The notes under the pieces were generated by a model. That model did not search any database and was not told where the DNA came from. It saw nothing but the letters and a program-made list of their open reading frames with translations. The position numbers were made by a program, and so were the translations under genes. A DNA stretch of 64,000 nucleotides from Huiozyma naganishii CBS 8797 (Eukaryota; Ascomycota; Saccharomycetes; Saccharomycetales; Saccharomycetaceae). The DNA lies in assembly GCF_000348985.1 (NCBI RefSeq), contig NC_035925.1, forward strand, positions 682,001 to 746,000. Direction: 5' to 3'. Of this stretch, positions 50,707-59,839 are shown piece after piece. Position 1 is the first letter of the stretch; every line of letters starts with the position of its first letter.

Positions 50707-51475
50707 CGCAAGGCTCGTGTTACAAAAATGAGAACTCCCGGCTGAGTGTGTTGCGTGTAGCTGAGGCTGGGGATGATCTTCACTCTCCCATCACCGTGCA
50801 CCTTAACACTCTCTGTGCAACACGTGACCAACAAAAAAATGTCTCCTGAAAGGACAAGAATGCTCAAAAGTACAGACATATCGTATGTCCCGGACATTCT
50901 CAAATCCCACCACCCTGTCACGTGATACGGCACACTGCAGGGACGACACCCACACACCCACAGCCAAGAGTTTTTCCGGAAAAGAACGGAACAACCGAAA
51001 AACGACAGCAGAGACCCACCCACACCCCGCACTCTCTATTTCCCGTACGGCTCTACCAAATGGGGGGGGTGTCCCTTGTTCCTTTTTTTTCACTTCTCTC
51101 TCTCCCTGCGGGGATACACGCAGCGGCTCCAAAAAAAAGAAAAAAAGAAGAAGGAAGGAAGGAAAAAAAGTGTCACTATGGTGGGTGTTTTCCTGTAACG
51201 GCACTGCACTGCAGTTGCATTGCTCGTTTCTCATATCAGAGAGGATATTGCAGTCCTCTCTGGATTCATCGCTCTTTGCAGTGAATTTGAACAGTAGCTC
51301 GTTTCTGCGACTCTGAGAAAACTTCAAACTGTGTAATCGAACTGTGTCAAGAGCAATGCTTGTGTCCTGCATGTAGTATATAAAGTGTAGAAGGTCTTGT
51401 GGTTAGTGGTCATGAGCTAGCTTACGTTTCGAAATAGTTGGCTTTTTTTGCTCTTGCATCACAGGTAACAAAGCG
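50707..51475. promoter_or_regulatory. Divergent promoter of the MCO32 candidate and MUP1, with methionine-pathway sites
   Basis: A 769-base head-to-head region. CACGTG occurs at 50821-50826 and 50919-50924 (TCACGTGA), Cbf1-type cores. Near matches to the Met31/Met32 site AAACTGTGG lie at 51326-51333 (AAACTGTG) and 51340-51346 (AACTGTG), and a CCACAG core at 50958-50963. Together these fit methionine-responsive control of MUP1. A purine-rich tract of A and GGAA units covers about 51129-51171, and a TTTTCCGGAAAA palindrome lies at 50972-50983. Confidence 0.5.
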
Positions 51476-53290
51476 ATGTCGGATACAAAGAAGGGTTCTT
51501 CTTTTATTTCGCAATTGAATGTCTTCAATAAAGAGAATTACAAATTGAAGGAGTTCAATGTCTCGACTCAGCAGTCTGGGGGTGGCTCGCAGGAGAACGG
51601 GGACAGCTCAGATGTAGAGACTGGTCAACAGTTCATGACCGAATTGGACCAAGGTGAAAAGCAGCTGGGTCTCTTCTCGTGTATCGGGCTTATCTGTAAC
51701 AGAATGCTCGGGACAGGTGTCTTCGCTGTCTCATCGACTATTTACACGCTGTGTGGGTCCGTCGGGCTTGCCCTGATTATGTGGGCCGTTGGTGCCATCA
51801 TCGCTTTGGCTGGGTTGTACGTCTACATGGAGTTTGGTACCACGATACCGAAGAACGGTGGGGAGAAGAACTACTTGGAGGTTATCTTCAAGAAACCTAA
51901 ATTCTTCATCACTTGCATGTACGCATCGTACGTCTTCTTCCTAGGGTGGGCTGCAGGTAATTCGGTCAACACGGCGGTTATGTTCTTGACCGCGACGGAT
52001 ACAGAGGTGACTAAATGGAACCAAAGAGGGATCGCAGTAGCCGTTGTTTTCTTTGCATTCCTAGTCAACGCAATTAACGTTAAATTGGGTATATTCATCC
52101 AGAACTGTCTAGGGATTTTCAAAATTGGCATCGTTCTGTTTATCTCGGTGACTGGGTGGGTCGCACTTGGTGGTGGGTTAAAGGGTGGTTACCAGTCACA
52201 TAACTTCCATAACGCATTCGAGGGCACAGACAAGGCGACCGCCTACGGGATCGTTAACGCACTGTACAACGTGATCTGGTCCTTCGTCGGTTACTCGAAC
52301 GTGAATTACGCATTAGGTGAAGTGAAGGACCCAGTGAGAACTTTGAAAATCGCGGGGCCAACCTCTTTGGTGTTTCTCGCGGTCGTCTACATCTTCGTTA
52401 ACATTGCATACTTCGCGGTCGTTCCAAAGGATAAACTAGTGTCATCTAAGTTGATCCTGGCTGCGGACTTCTTCGATATCTGTTTCGGTGGGCACGCGAA
52501 GAGAGCCGCTGCCGCGTTTGTAGGGTTGAGTGCGCTAGGGAACGTAATGTCCGTCATCTTCTCACAGGGACGTATTATCCAACAACTGGGCCGTGAAGGT
52601 GTCTTGCCCTTCTCCAAGTTTTTCGCGTCCTCCAAACCGTTCAATTCTCCAGTCGTCGGTCTTTTCCAACATTTCATCGTCTGTCTCGTCACGATCCTGG
52701 CACCACCTCCAGGTGACGCCTATAACTTCATCATGAACTTGATCTCGTACCCAATGAACATCATCAATTTCGCCATCAGCACAGGTTTGCTATGGATTTA
52801 CTACCAAAGTTACAAGGGCCGCATTGAATGGAAACCACCAATCAAGGCAGGTGTGACAGTCACCACTTTCTTCGCCCTGTCGAACCTGTACTTGATCATT
52901 GCTCCATACATCCCACCAAGTGACGGCGAGTCCGTCTATGAGAATCTACCTTACTGGATCCACTGTGTAGTGTCCTGGGGGATTTTCGGTTTGGGTGGGC
53001 TGTACTACCTCGTCTGGACCCAGCTGCTACCAAGATGGGGCAAGTACAAGCTCGTCACAAAGGATGTGCTCGGAGAAGACGGGTTCTGGCGTGTCAAGAT
53101 CGTCAAAGTCCCAAACGCTACCAGCGAGGATGACTACATCGACGGTAATGGGGGCGTATCCGTACAAACTGGTGACAAGGACAAGGCATCCGTCATAGAA
53201 TACGTGAACACAGCACAGGACACTATAGAACCTCTGCAGAGCACGAACAGCGATGCATCCGTCCATGCCAGACACAAACACAACAACTAG
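51476..53290 (+). CDS. MUP1: MUP1, high-affinity methionine permease
   Basis: A 604-residue plasma-membrane transporter of the APC superfamily (574 in S. cerevisiae), importing methionine and cysteine. The cytosolic N-terminal tail (about 1-60) has several Lys residues that in Mup1 serve ubiquitin-dependent endocytosis. About 12 transmembrane helices follow from GLFSCIGLICNRMLGTGVF, with the substrate-loop glycine motif (GTGVF) and the conserved VNALYNVIWSFVGYSNVNYALGE-type segment between helices. The C-terminal tail is polar and acidic. The upstream Cbf1/Met31-like sites suit sulfur-amino-acid control. Confidence 0.96.
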   Translation: MSDTKKGSSFISQLNVFNKENYKLKEFNVSTQQSGGGSQENGDSSDVETGQQFMTELDQGEKQLGLFSCIGLICNRMLGTGVFAVSSTIYTLCGSVGLALIMWAVGAIIALAGLYVYMEFGTTIPKNGGEKNYLEVIFKKPKFFITCMYASYVFFLGWAAGNSVNTAVMFLTATDTEVTKWNQRGIAVAVVFFAFLVNAINVKLGIFIQNCLGIFKIGIVLFISVTGWVALGGGLKGGYQSHNFHNAFEGTDKATAYGIVNALYNVIWSFVGYSNVNYALGEVKDPVRTLKIAGPTSLVFLAVVYIFVNIAYFAVVPKDKLVSSKLILAADFFDICFGGHAKRAAAAFVGLSALGNVMSVIFSQGRIIQQLGREGVLPFSKFFASSKPFNSPVVGLFQHFIVCLVTILAPPPGDAYNFIMNLISYPMNIINFAISTGLLWIYYQSYKGRIEWKPPIKAGVTVTTFFALSNLYLIIAPYIPPSDGESVYENLPYWIHCVVSWGIFGLGGLYYLVWTQLLPRWGKYKLVTKDVLGEDGFWRVKIVKVPNATSEDDYIDGNGGVSVQTGDKDKASVIEYVNTAQDTIEPLQSTNSDASVHARHKHNN

Positions 53291-53445
53291 CATACATGTA
53301 TCTGTATATCCTTACCTCTATGTAATAACAGTATTTAATCAATTTTTTATTCGTCACGTGAATCCAGAGCTTTGTTTATTTTGGAAAGAAAAATTCGAGT
53401 AGAAAGAAAAAAAGTTGAAATAAAACATATTTAGACACTAGGACG

Positions 53446-56196
53446 ATGCGTACCGCCGATACACACGGGAGGATCAGCGTTGTGGAACAGAACTACGGAA
53501 CACGCACCAGACACACCATGTCCAGGGTTAACCGTGGGGAGCTGGAGAATCTTCTGCGCCAGTTTTATAAAGAATTTTTCGCTCTGAAAGAAGAACACGG
53601 CCTTGAAATATTCCCGATCTTCGACACGTTGCCACCAAGAAGGGACTACCCAGACTACTACACCATCATTCGCAGGCCCGTGTCGTTCAATACATTGAAG
53701 AAAAGAGTGCCCCATTACACAGACCCGCAACTTTTCCTGGACGATGCTTTGCAGATTGCGTGGAATGCCATGGTTTACAACACGCCCGAATCTGATGTTT
53801 ACAAATGCGCTAGGATTCTGGCGAAACACATTAGGGAGAGCATTTTTCCCAGAATGAGGGAGAAATACCCAAACGTACGGTATACGTATTTGGGGGCTTT
53901 GCTTGAACCAGCAGACGAGGCCCTACAGAAGGCTATGGTGGATAAACAAGAGAAAGAGGATCAAAAAAATGCTGCCGCCGTTGCGAAGGAAATCCCTGTA
54001 ATTGAGCAGCCTAAACCAGAACAGAAATCGGCTAGGTTTACAACTTCCGCTCAGATGGTATCACCACCGCCAACAAACTCAGAAAAGGGCGACTATTACA
54101 AAGACCACACCTCTTCCAAGACCCGTGGACCAAAGGTAATTAGAGAATCGTCGGTGGATGAGTACACCCCAACAAAAGGGAGGCGGTCTAAATCGTCTAC
54201 TCCATATAATGAGGGGAAACCTCAGCGGGCACACATAAAACGTGGTAGACCACCCGTCATCGACCTTCCGTATCTGCAAAGAATGAAAAATATACTGAAA
54301 GCACTGAAGAAAGAACGTGATGCCAAAAATAAACCACTCACAACTCCCTTTGAAAGACTGCCGGCAGAGTTTGAGAATTCATCCCTGCTTAACATTATCC
54401 CCAACGCAGTGAGTCTTGAACAAATCAGGAAAAAGACGAAACTAAGGAAATATAAAGACTTCCAGGGATTCCAGAATGACATGATCAATCTTTTGAACGG
54501 TTACAGGATTATCTATAAAAATAATCCCAGTATGATGAGAAGTTTGGCGAAAATGGAGGAGTCGTACGCGAATTTTGCCAGAGTTGAATTGGCAAAACCA
54601 GATCGGTTCTTTTTACCGGAAGGTGCGGCTAGGGTCCCTCTCGATGAAGTTGTTTTGGACGGTAAAGTTTATAGAATTGGTGACTGGGTACTGATAAAAA
54701 ATCCAGACGATGTCAATAAACCGACTATCGGCCAGATCTTCAGACTTTGGAATATGCCCGATGGGAAAAAATGGCTGAATGCCTGCTGGTACTTTAGACC
54801 AGAACAAACAGTCCATCGAGTAGACAGACTATTTTACAAAAATGAAGTCATGAAAACAGGCCATTACAGAGACAGTCCGGTTGATGATGTAGTAGGAAAA
54901 TGCTATGTTATCCATTTTACGAGGTACCAAAGAGGTGACCCCGACGTTAAACCAGAAGGTCCTTTGTTTGTCTGTGAGTTTAGGTATAATGAAGCGGATA
55001 AGGTTTTCAACAAGATTAGAACTTGGAAAGCATGTTTACCTGAAGAATTAAGGGATCAAGAAGAACCGACAGTGGCAGTCTTGAGCAGGAAATTTTTCAA
55101 GTACCCGTCACCAATCAGACATTTGCTGCCACCGAATGCTACCGTTCATGACCCGATTCCACAGGCTCAGCGGGGTTCACCCAATACACCTCCCCTCATC
55201 GGTGCTGTTTATCTAAGACCACCGGTGGAACGTGACGATCTGGGCGAATATTCCTCGTCACCAGACTGCCCCAAGTATATTATAAGGCCTGGTGATCCAC
55301 AAGATGAGGAGGGCAAGTTTGATTACGAGACAGGAACCTTGACTATTTTTATTGATCCTAACAACCCACCCATTAGACCTATACATGTACCCGGCAGAAG
55401 GGGCCGGCCACCAAACGTGCATCTTGTATCTGAAAGGAGTACACCTGCTAACAACGATCGTACCAACACGTCCGATACATCTGGAGATTCTATGACAGTA
55501 CAGAGAATGAAACGACTTCAACAGCAACAGTCGGATTTGAAACGTCGACAAGACGCGCGAGGGGAATTGTCTGGGTATGCTGACACAACAGTGGTCGATA
55601 ATTTGGCGGCAGAGGCCTCCAAAAATCCGATGCTCCCAGTGGTGGTCGATATTCCGAATTCGTATATATTGCCGGTCTCAATAACAAAGAATGTGGAGTT
55701 ATTGCAACGGGCGGATGCATCGTCTGATCAAAGAAGAAATACCAACCCCGTTGATAGGTTGTACGGTGATAAACTTATGCGTAAGAAGAGAGGCCCAGGT
55801 GATGTGTTGTGGTTCACGGGGCCTAGCATTTACATTGAGGAGAGATTATTGAACTCAGGAAACCCACTGCTGGATTGTTCGTTGAATGATTTTGTCGGGT
55901 CAAATAAGAAACCCAAATTGTCATATGATGAACTTGAAGAGGAGGTTGTTGAAAATGTACGATCCACAAGGAACAAAAAGAAGGAACTTTTAGAGGATCA
56001 GGCTACTTTCTTTGACGATTTGGATGAGACTGTTGATGATGGGCTACCTGAAGAGAAGGAGCCTACTGATGTTCTTAGATTGCCGGGTACATACGTGTTG
56101 GGATTAAGGCCGTCCGCGAAATTCACAGCTTTCAAGCTGCAATCTAAAGAAAGCACTCTATTACCTGAATCTCCTGCTCTGTCGCCCATTGGGTGA
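53446..56196 (+). CDS. RSC1: RSC1/RSC2, bromodomain-BAH subunit of the RSC remodeling complex
   Basis: A 916-residue nuclear protein of the RSC chromatin remodeler (928 for Rsc1, 889 for Rsc2). In order: a first bromodomain at about 30-135 (YPDYYTIIRRPVSFNTLKKR), an AT-hook at about 265 (KRGRPPVI), a second, divergent bromodomain at about 270-385, and a BAH domain at about 405-520 (YRIGDWVLIKNPDD, CWYFRPEQTVHRVDRLFYKNEV). The CT region follows with a second AT-hook-like RRGRPP near 650 and an acidic segment near the end. An alternative ATG at 53518 would remove 24 residues. The slot before LST7 favours RSC1 (YGR056W). Confidence 0.95.
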   Translation: MRTADTHGRISVVEQNYGTRTRHTMSRVNRGELENLLRQFYKEFFALKEEHGLEIFPIFDTLPPRRDYPDYYTIIRRPVSFNTLKKRVPHYTDPQLFLDDALQIAWNAMVYNTPESDVYKCARILAKHIRESIFPRMREKYPNVRYTYLGALLEPADEALQKAMVDKQEKEDQKNAAAVAKEIPVIEQPKPEQKSARFTTSAQMVSPPPTNSEKGDYYKDHTSSKTRGPKVIRESSVDEYTPTKGRRSKSSTPYNEGKPQRAHIKRGRPPVIDLPYLQRMKNILKALKKERDAKNKPLTTPFERLPAEFENSSLLNIIPNAVSLEQIRKKTKLRKYKDFQGFQNDMINLLNGYRIIYKNNPSMMRSLAKMEESYANFARVELAKPDRFFLPEGAARVPLDEVVLDGKVYRIGDWVLIKNPDDVNKPTIGQIFRLWNMPDGKKWLNACWYFRPEQTVHRVDRLFYKNEVMKTGHYRDSPVDDVVGKCYVIHFTRYQRGDPDVKPEGPLFVCEFRYNEADKVFNKIRTWKACLPEELRDQEEPTVAVLSRKFFKYPSPIRHLLPPNATVHDPIPQAQRGSPNTPPLIGAVYLRPPVERDDLGEYSSSPDCPKYIIRPGDPQDEEGKFDYETGTLTIFIDPNNPPIRPIHVPGRRGRPPNVHLVSERSTPANNDRTNTSDTSGDSMTVQRMKRLQQQQSDLKRRQDARGELSGYADTTVVDNLAAEASKNPMLPVVVDIPNSYILPVSITKNVELLQRADASSDQRRNTNPVDRLYGDKLMRKKRGPGDVLWFTGPSIYIEERLLNSGNPLLDCSLNDFVGSNKKPKLSYDELEEEVVENVRSTRNKKKELLEDQATFFDDLDETVDDGLPEEKEPTDVLRLPGTYVLGLRPSAKFTAFKLQSKESTLLPESPALSPIG

Positions 56197-56422
56197 ACAA
56201 AGTCTTGGCATTTTTGAAATCGAGAGTTCACCAAAAGTTACCACTGAGTGATGCAATATGGGAAACGACGAAAAGACGTGATATTCATGATCGCATTATT
56301 AGATACCTGTCTCTCCAGTTCAATAAATAAAAGAATACATATTAATGGAGAGACGCCTCATTACGTATCCCTTAACTACTTCGATCTTGTAAACTGTTGT
56401 AATTCCCTTGCCTACCCTTTTA

Positions 56423-57175
56423 TTAGTGTTGCCGTATTATAAGTGAGGAGATCATATAAGAGTTCCATTTGTGCATGTTAAAGAAAATAAGCGGATCGTT
56501 GGTCAACTCAACTAAGTTTTTCGCTTCCTTTGATTTATTAGCTCGTAGGTAAGGAACTGCAAACTGCGTCAAGCCGTCGATGCCGCCGTTATCCTTCGCG
56601 TCGAGTCTCCTCTCGTTCAGTACCTGTGTGTGGGACTGCCGTATGTCGTCGATCATTTTCTTCAGTCCACAGTTTATGAAATTCCAGTTATCCGATATGA
56701 TGTTCATCCCGTTGTAAACATCCTTTGTGTCAATTGTGAGGATGTAACAATATCGCCTCTCGTTCCCTCTGGCGTTTTCATCGTACAGTTTAAACCCTAT
56801 AATAAGATTCAACCCTCTTGAGTCGTCAAAGAATACGAGCGGTGAGCAATCGTAGATCATGGTCTCCTCAGAGAATGCCTTCCGCGTAATCGAATTAAGT
56901 AATTGGTACCGTATAGATGAGTACTGAGTCGAGACAAACGTCCGTCCTTTGATCCGGGACCGCATATTTCGCACAGGTCTTGCGTCCCCCGGTACACCAG
57001 ATACCTCTGGGAAGTGTAGCAAGCACGACTCACAGTACGAGTCAGTTGGGTAATCCGGCAGAAGCAAATCGTTTTCGGAAGTATTAGGCTCCGCGAGGTA
57101 GCATTGCGTCACAAGAACAACCCGAGGTCCATGCTTATCGCAAAAATGTGTCAGCGATAGAAGGATCGGTGGCAT
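56423..57175 (-). CDS. LST7: LST7, folliculin homolog of the Lst4-Lst7 complex
   Basis: With Lst4 this vacuolar protein acts as a GTPase-activating complex for Gtr2 in amino-acid signalling to TORC1. From the ATG at 57175 (MPPILLSLTHFCDKHGPRVV) it has 250 residues (242 in S. cerevisiae), starting exactly at the folliculin hallmark HFCDKHGP; the frame opens at a GTG (57220), rejected. The paired cysteines in SYCESCLLHFPE, then TFVSTQYSSIRYQLLN and the longin-fold core (ETMIYDCSPLVFFDDSRGLNLIIGFKL) are recognisable. As in S. cerevisiae the DENN half of folliculin is lacking. It is divergent from PEF1. Confidence 0.93.
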   Translation of the reverse strand: MPPILLSLTHFCDKHGPRVVLVTQCYLAEPNTSENDLLLPDYPTDSYCESCLLHFPEVSGVPGDARPVRNMRSRIKGRTFVSTQYSSIRYQLLNSITRKAFSEETMIYDCSPLVFFDDSRGLNLIIGFKLYDENARGNERRYCYILTIDTKDVYNGMNIISDNWNFINCGLKKMIDDIRQSHTQVLNERRLDAKDNGGIDGLTQFAVPYLRANKSKEAKNLVELTNDPLIFFNMHKWNSYMISSLIIRQH

Positions 57176-57432
57176 GTTCTCCAAGTAATCCCTGATGGTG
57201 TACCACTCTCCCTGGAACACACAGGACCCCTTTGCCTTTCACCACAGAGGTGCATCCATCCCGATGATCATATTTTATTATTAATTTGATGATTCAATGG
57301 AAAAAAATAACAGTGTAAGAATGTTCATCGGTATAAAAAACTATGATTTGCAGTGACGGTGATGAGCAGCGTTTGAGGTTGGTCCCACAGGTTACGTGTC
57401 AGCGGCGATCACGTACGGGGAGACCTGCTAGG

Positions 57433-58365
57433 ATGTGTGCGCGGAAACTCAAGTATTCCTCCGGGGATGATTTGCAACTGTATGCGACCCCGCGAGAAGC
57501 GCTCGAGGCTGCAAAGAGGAAGGAATCGGAGGCCGCTCAATTGCAGAGGATACGGAGACAAACGCTAGAAGAGCAAGAGCAATTGAAGAGGGAGAAGCGG
57601 CACCTGCAGCAGCAGCAGTTGCAATTGCAGCAGCAACAACAATTGCGACAGCAACAGCAACAGCGGGTTTTTACACAGAGAGTCAGTTCTGCACCGGTAC
57701 CCATGACGCCCAAAGTGAACGGTCGGCCTGTACCGCCCTCATCATCATCCTCGTCGCGAACTCGGATGTCTCCCACTAAGAGTGTAGGTAGTAGCGGGAG
57801 CTCACAAAATGGTATGGATCCTCGAGATATCAAAGTAGCGTTGCGGTTGTTCCAGAATCACGACGTGAAGGAGCGGGGTCGGTTAACTGGGGAGGAGTTG
57901 CAGAATCTGTTACAGAATGATGACAACAGTCGGTTTTCGATGTCCTCGATTGATTCGCTGATCAATCTGTTCGGTGTGGCAAGGTTTGGGACTGTGAATG
58001 CGAACGAGTTCATATCGCTTTACAAGAAACTGAAACTGTGGAGGAAAGTGTATGTGGATAATGACATTGATGGGTCCTTCACGATAAGCGTCACGGAGTA
58101 TCACAACTGTTTACAAGAGCTGAGGTACTTGATTCCGCTGGAGGCGAGTGAAAAGTTATTCGACCAGTATTCGGAGTTCAACATAAACGGGAATACGAAC
58201 CAGAAGGAGTTGAAGTTCGATAAGTTCGTGGAGTCCCTGACTTGGCTTATGAAATTGACTTCCGTGTTTAGGAAATTTGACTCGAAGCAGGAGGGCATAG
58301 CAACGATAGATTACAAGAGCTTCATTGAGTCGACCTTGTATTTAGGCAGATTCTTGCCGCATTAA
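57433..58365 (+). CDS. PEF1: PEF1, penta-EF-hand protein
   Basis: A calcium- and zinc-binding protein of the ALG-2/sorcin group; S. cerevisiae Pef1 (335 residues) affects budding and cation responses. From the ATG at 57433 (MCARKLKYSSGDDLQLYATP) it has 310 residues, matching the known N-terminus; the earlier ATG at 57343 would add 30 residues with no counterpart. A glutamine-rich low-complexity part (about 60-78) is followed by a Ser/Pro linker. The penta-EF-hand domain occupies the last 180 residues: DVKERGRLTGEELQNLL, FGTVNANEFISL, DNDIDGSFTISVTEY, and the terminal TLYLGRFLPH. Confidence 0.94.
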   Translation: MCARKLKYSSGDDLQLYATPREALEAAKRKESEAAQLQRIRRQTLEEQEQLKREKRHLQQQQLQLQQQQQLRQQQQQRVFTQRVSSAPVPMTPKVNGRPVPPSSSSSSRTRMSPTKSVGSSGSSQNGMDPRDIKVALRLFQNHDVKERGRLTGEELQNLLQNDDNSRFSMSSIDSLINLFGVARFGTVNANEFISLYKKLKLWRKVYVDNDIDGSFTISVTEYHNCLQELRYLIPLEASEKLFDQYSEFNINGNTNQKELKFDKFVESLTWLMKLTSVFRKFDSKQEGIATIDYKSFIESTLYLGRFLPH

Positions 58366-58651
58366 CAATACATTTGGTACCGTGTTTATACTTGAGGGAG
58401 GTTTGAGTAAGAGACAATACAGGTTCTGTAACCAGTGAATGTGATCACGAACTGTGTACTTATACCATAGATTATTTATTTGTTGGTAGCCCAGGGGGTG
58501 GGGGGAAGGCTCCGAATCCTGTACCGTACTTTGACACATAGCACCCGGTGGTCAAGTGTTGAAATAGTGGGAACTTGATTTAAACACAATTTTTCAGTTC
58601 ACACAAACACAAAAGATACCGAGTATACCAACAAGAGAGGTTGACACAAGT

Positions 58652-59839
58652 ATGCTGCTAAGTTCATTGGAGGATTCGATTCCACCAAAACGGTTATCCA
58701 CGTTAGTGGCACAGTATGGTCGAGAACTTGGGATCAATGCGGCCCCGCAACCAATTGATAGAAATTGCGGGGTTAGTTCAACTGTCCAATTGGGGTCCCA
58801 GAGGAGAACCCCAGTGGGGATCTCGAACATTTTACAGCAGCAGACGAAGATCCTCTTTGAGCGAGGTATTTCCTTCAATGTGCTCGTGTGTGGGACCGTT
58901 GGTGTCGGGAAAACCACAGTGGTGAATTCACTTTTTGGTTTAAATGGTTCACAAAGCCGTAGCCGCCCAGGCAGTCAGGGCAATAGTAACAGACACGCTG
59001 ATGTGGTAATTACTAAGCAATTACACGAGATTAGGTACGAAACGAAGACACGGTTGAAGCTCGGTGTTATTGAGGTTGGTAGTTTCGGTACGAAGATCAA
59101 CAACTATTTCAGTTGGAACCCTATTTTGAATTACATTGATTGGAACTTACAACAGTACTGGAAACAAAACTCTCAGCCGTATCGAACTGTGACCAAAACA
59201 CCTGACAATCGTGTTCATTTGTGTCTATACGTTCTAGAACCTGTTACTCCTACTGAGTTGAAACCTTTGGATCTTGTTGCAATGAAGGAATTGGGTGACA
59301 AGATCCCTCTGATCCCTGTGATAAACAAGACGGATATATACACCAGCAGTGTTTGTTTGCACATGAGTTCAGATATAGGTCAACTTCTTGCCCAAAACGA
59401 CATCCGGTGTTACCACGACCCAATAATACACGGCCGCCAAGAAAACGCTATAGTACCTTTAAGAGAGTTGTTGATTGACCAGGGGGCGATGATCCCGCTG
59501 ATCGACCTTGTTGACACGCAGCCGCCCGTTGTGGATGACACGGAGGGCGGTCGACTAGAGTGGAGCAGTGAGTATCTAGCCCGACAACTACAGCTGCGTC
59601 GGAAGTACAACAAGTTAATCGAGTTACAAGACTGTAAATTCAACGAGTGGATCAACACTTTGTATTTGAAGCAACGGCAGTCGAACAAGATGGTCGAGCA
59701 GATGTACCTCCGCGTGACCAAACTACAAGAACAGTGCAGACAACTCGAGCAGACGGGCAATGGCCATTGCAGTGCCAAAGTGCACGCCAGTATGGAGGCC
59801 AAGAGCAACAGCAGCAAGACCTTGTTCGAACAACCCTAA
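58652..59839 (+). CDS. SPR3: SPR3, sporulation septin with degenerate GTPase motifs
   Basis: A 395-residue septin (512 in S. cerevisiae Spr3), which in sporulation joins the prospore-membrane septins. The P-loop GTVGVGKTTV (81-90) is intact. The usual G3 motif DTPG is replaced by EVGS (141-144) and the G4 AKAD by NKTD (225-228). The septin-typical WxPILNYIDWNLQQYW, PDNRVHLCLYVLEP, LKPLDLVAMKELGDKIPLIPVINKTD still align with the family. The C-terminal 60 residues form a likely coiled coil (KMVEQMYLRVTKLQEQCRQL). The degenerate G3 argues for loss of GTP hydrolysis. The YGR059W slot before ERG25 fits SPR3. Confidence 0.85.
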   Translation: MLLSSLEDSIPPKRLSTLVAQYGRELGINAAPQPIDRNCGVSSTVQLGSQRRTPVGISNILQQQTKILFERGISFNVLVCGTVGVGKTTVVNSLFGLNGSQSRSRPGSQGNSNRHADVVITKQLHEIRYETKTRLKLGVIEVGSFGTKINNYFSWNPILNYIDWNLQQYWKQNSQPYRTVTKTPDNRVHLCLYVLEPVTPTELKPLDLVAMKELGDKIPLIPVINKTDIYTSSVCLHMSSDIGQLLAQNDIRCYHDPIIHGRQENAIVPLRELLIDQGAMIPLIDLVDTQPPVVDDTEGGRLEWSSEYLARQLQLRRKYNKLIELQDCKFNEWINTLYLKQRQSNKMVEQMYLRVTKLQEQCRQLEQTGNGHCSAKVHASMEAKSNSSKTLFEQP

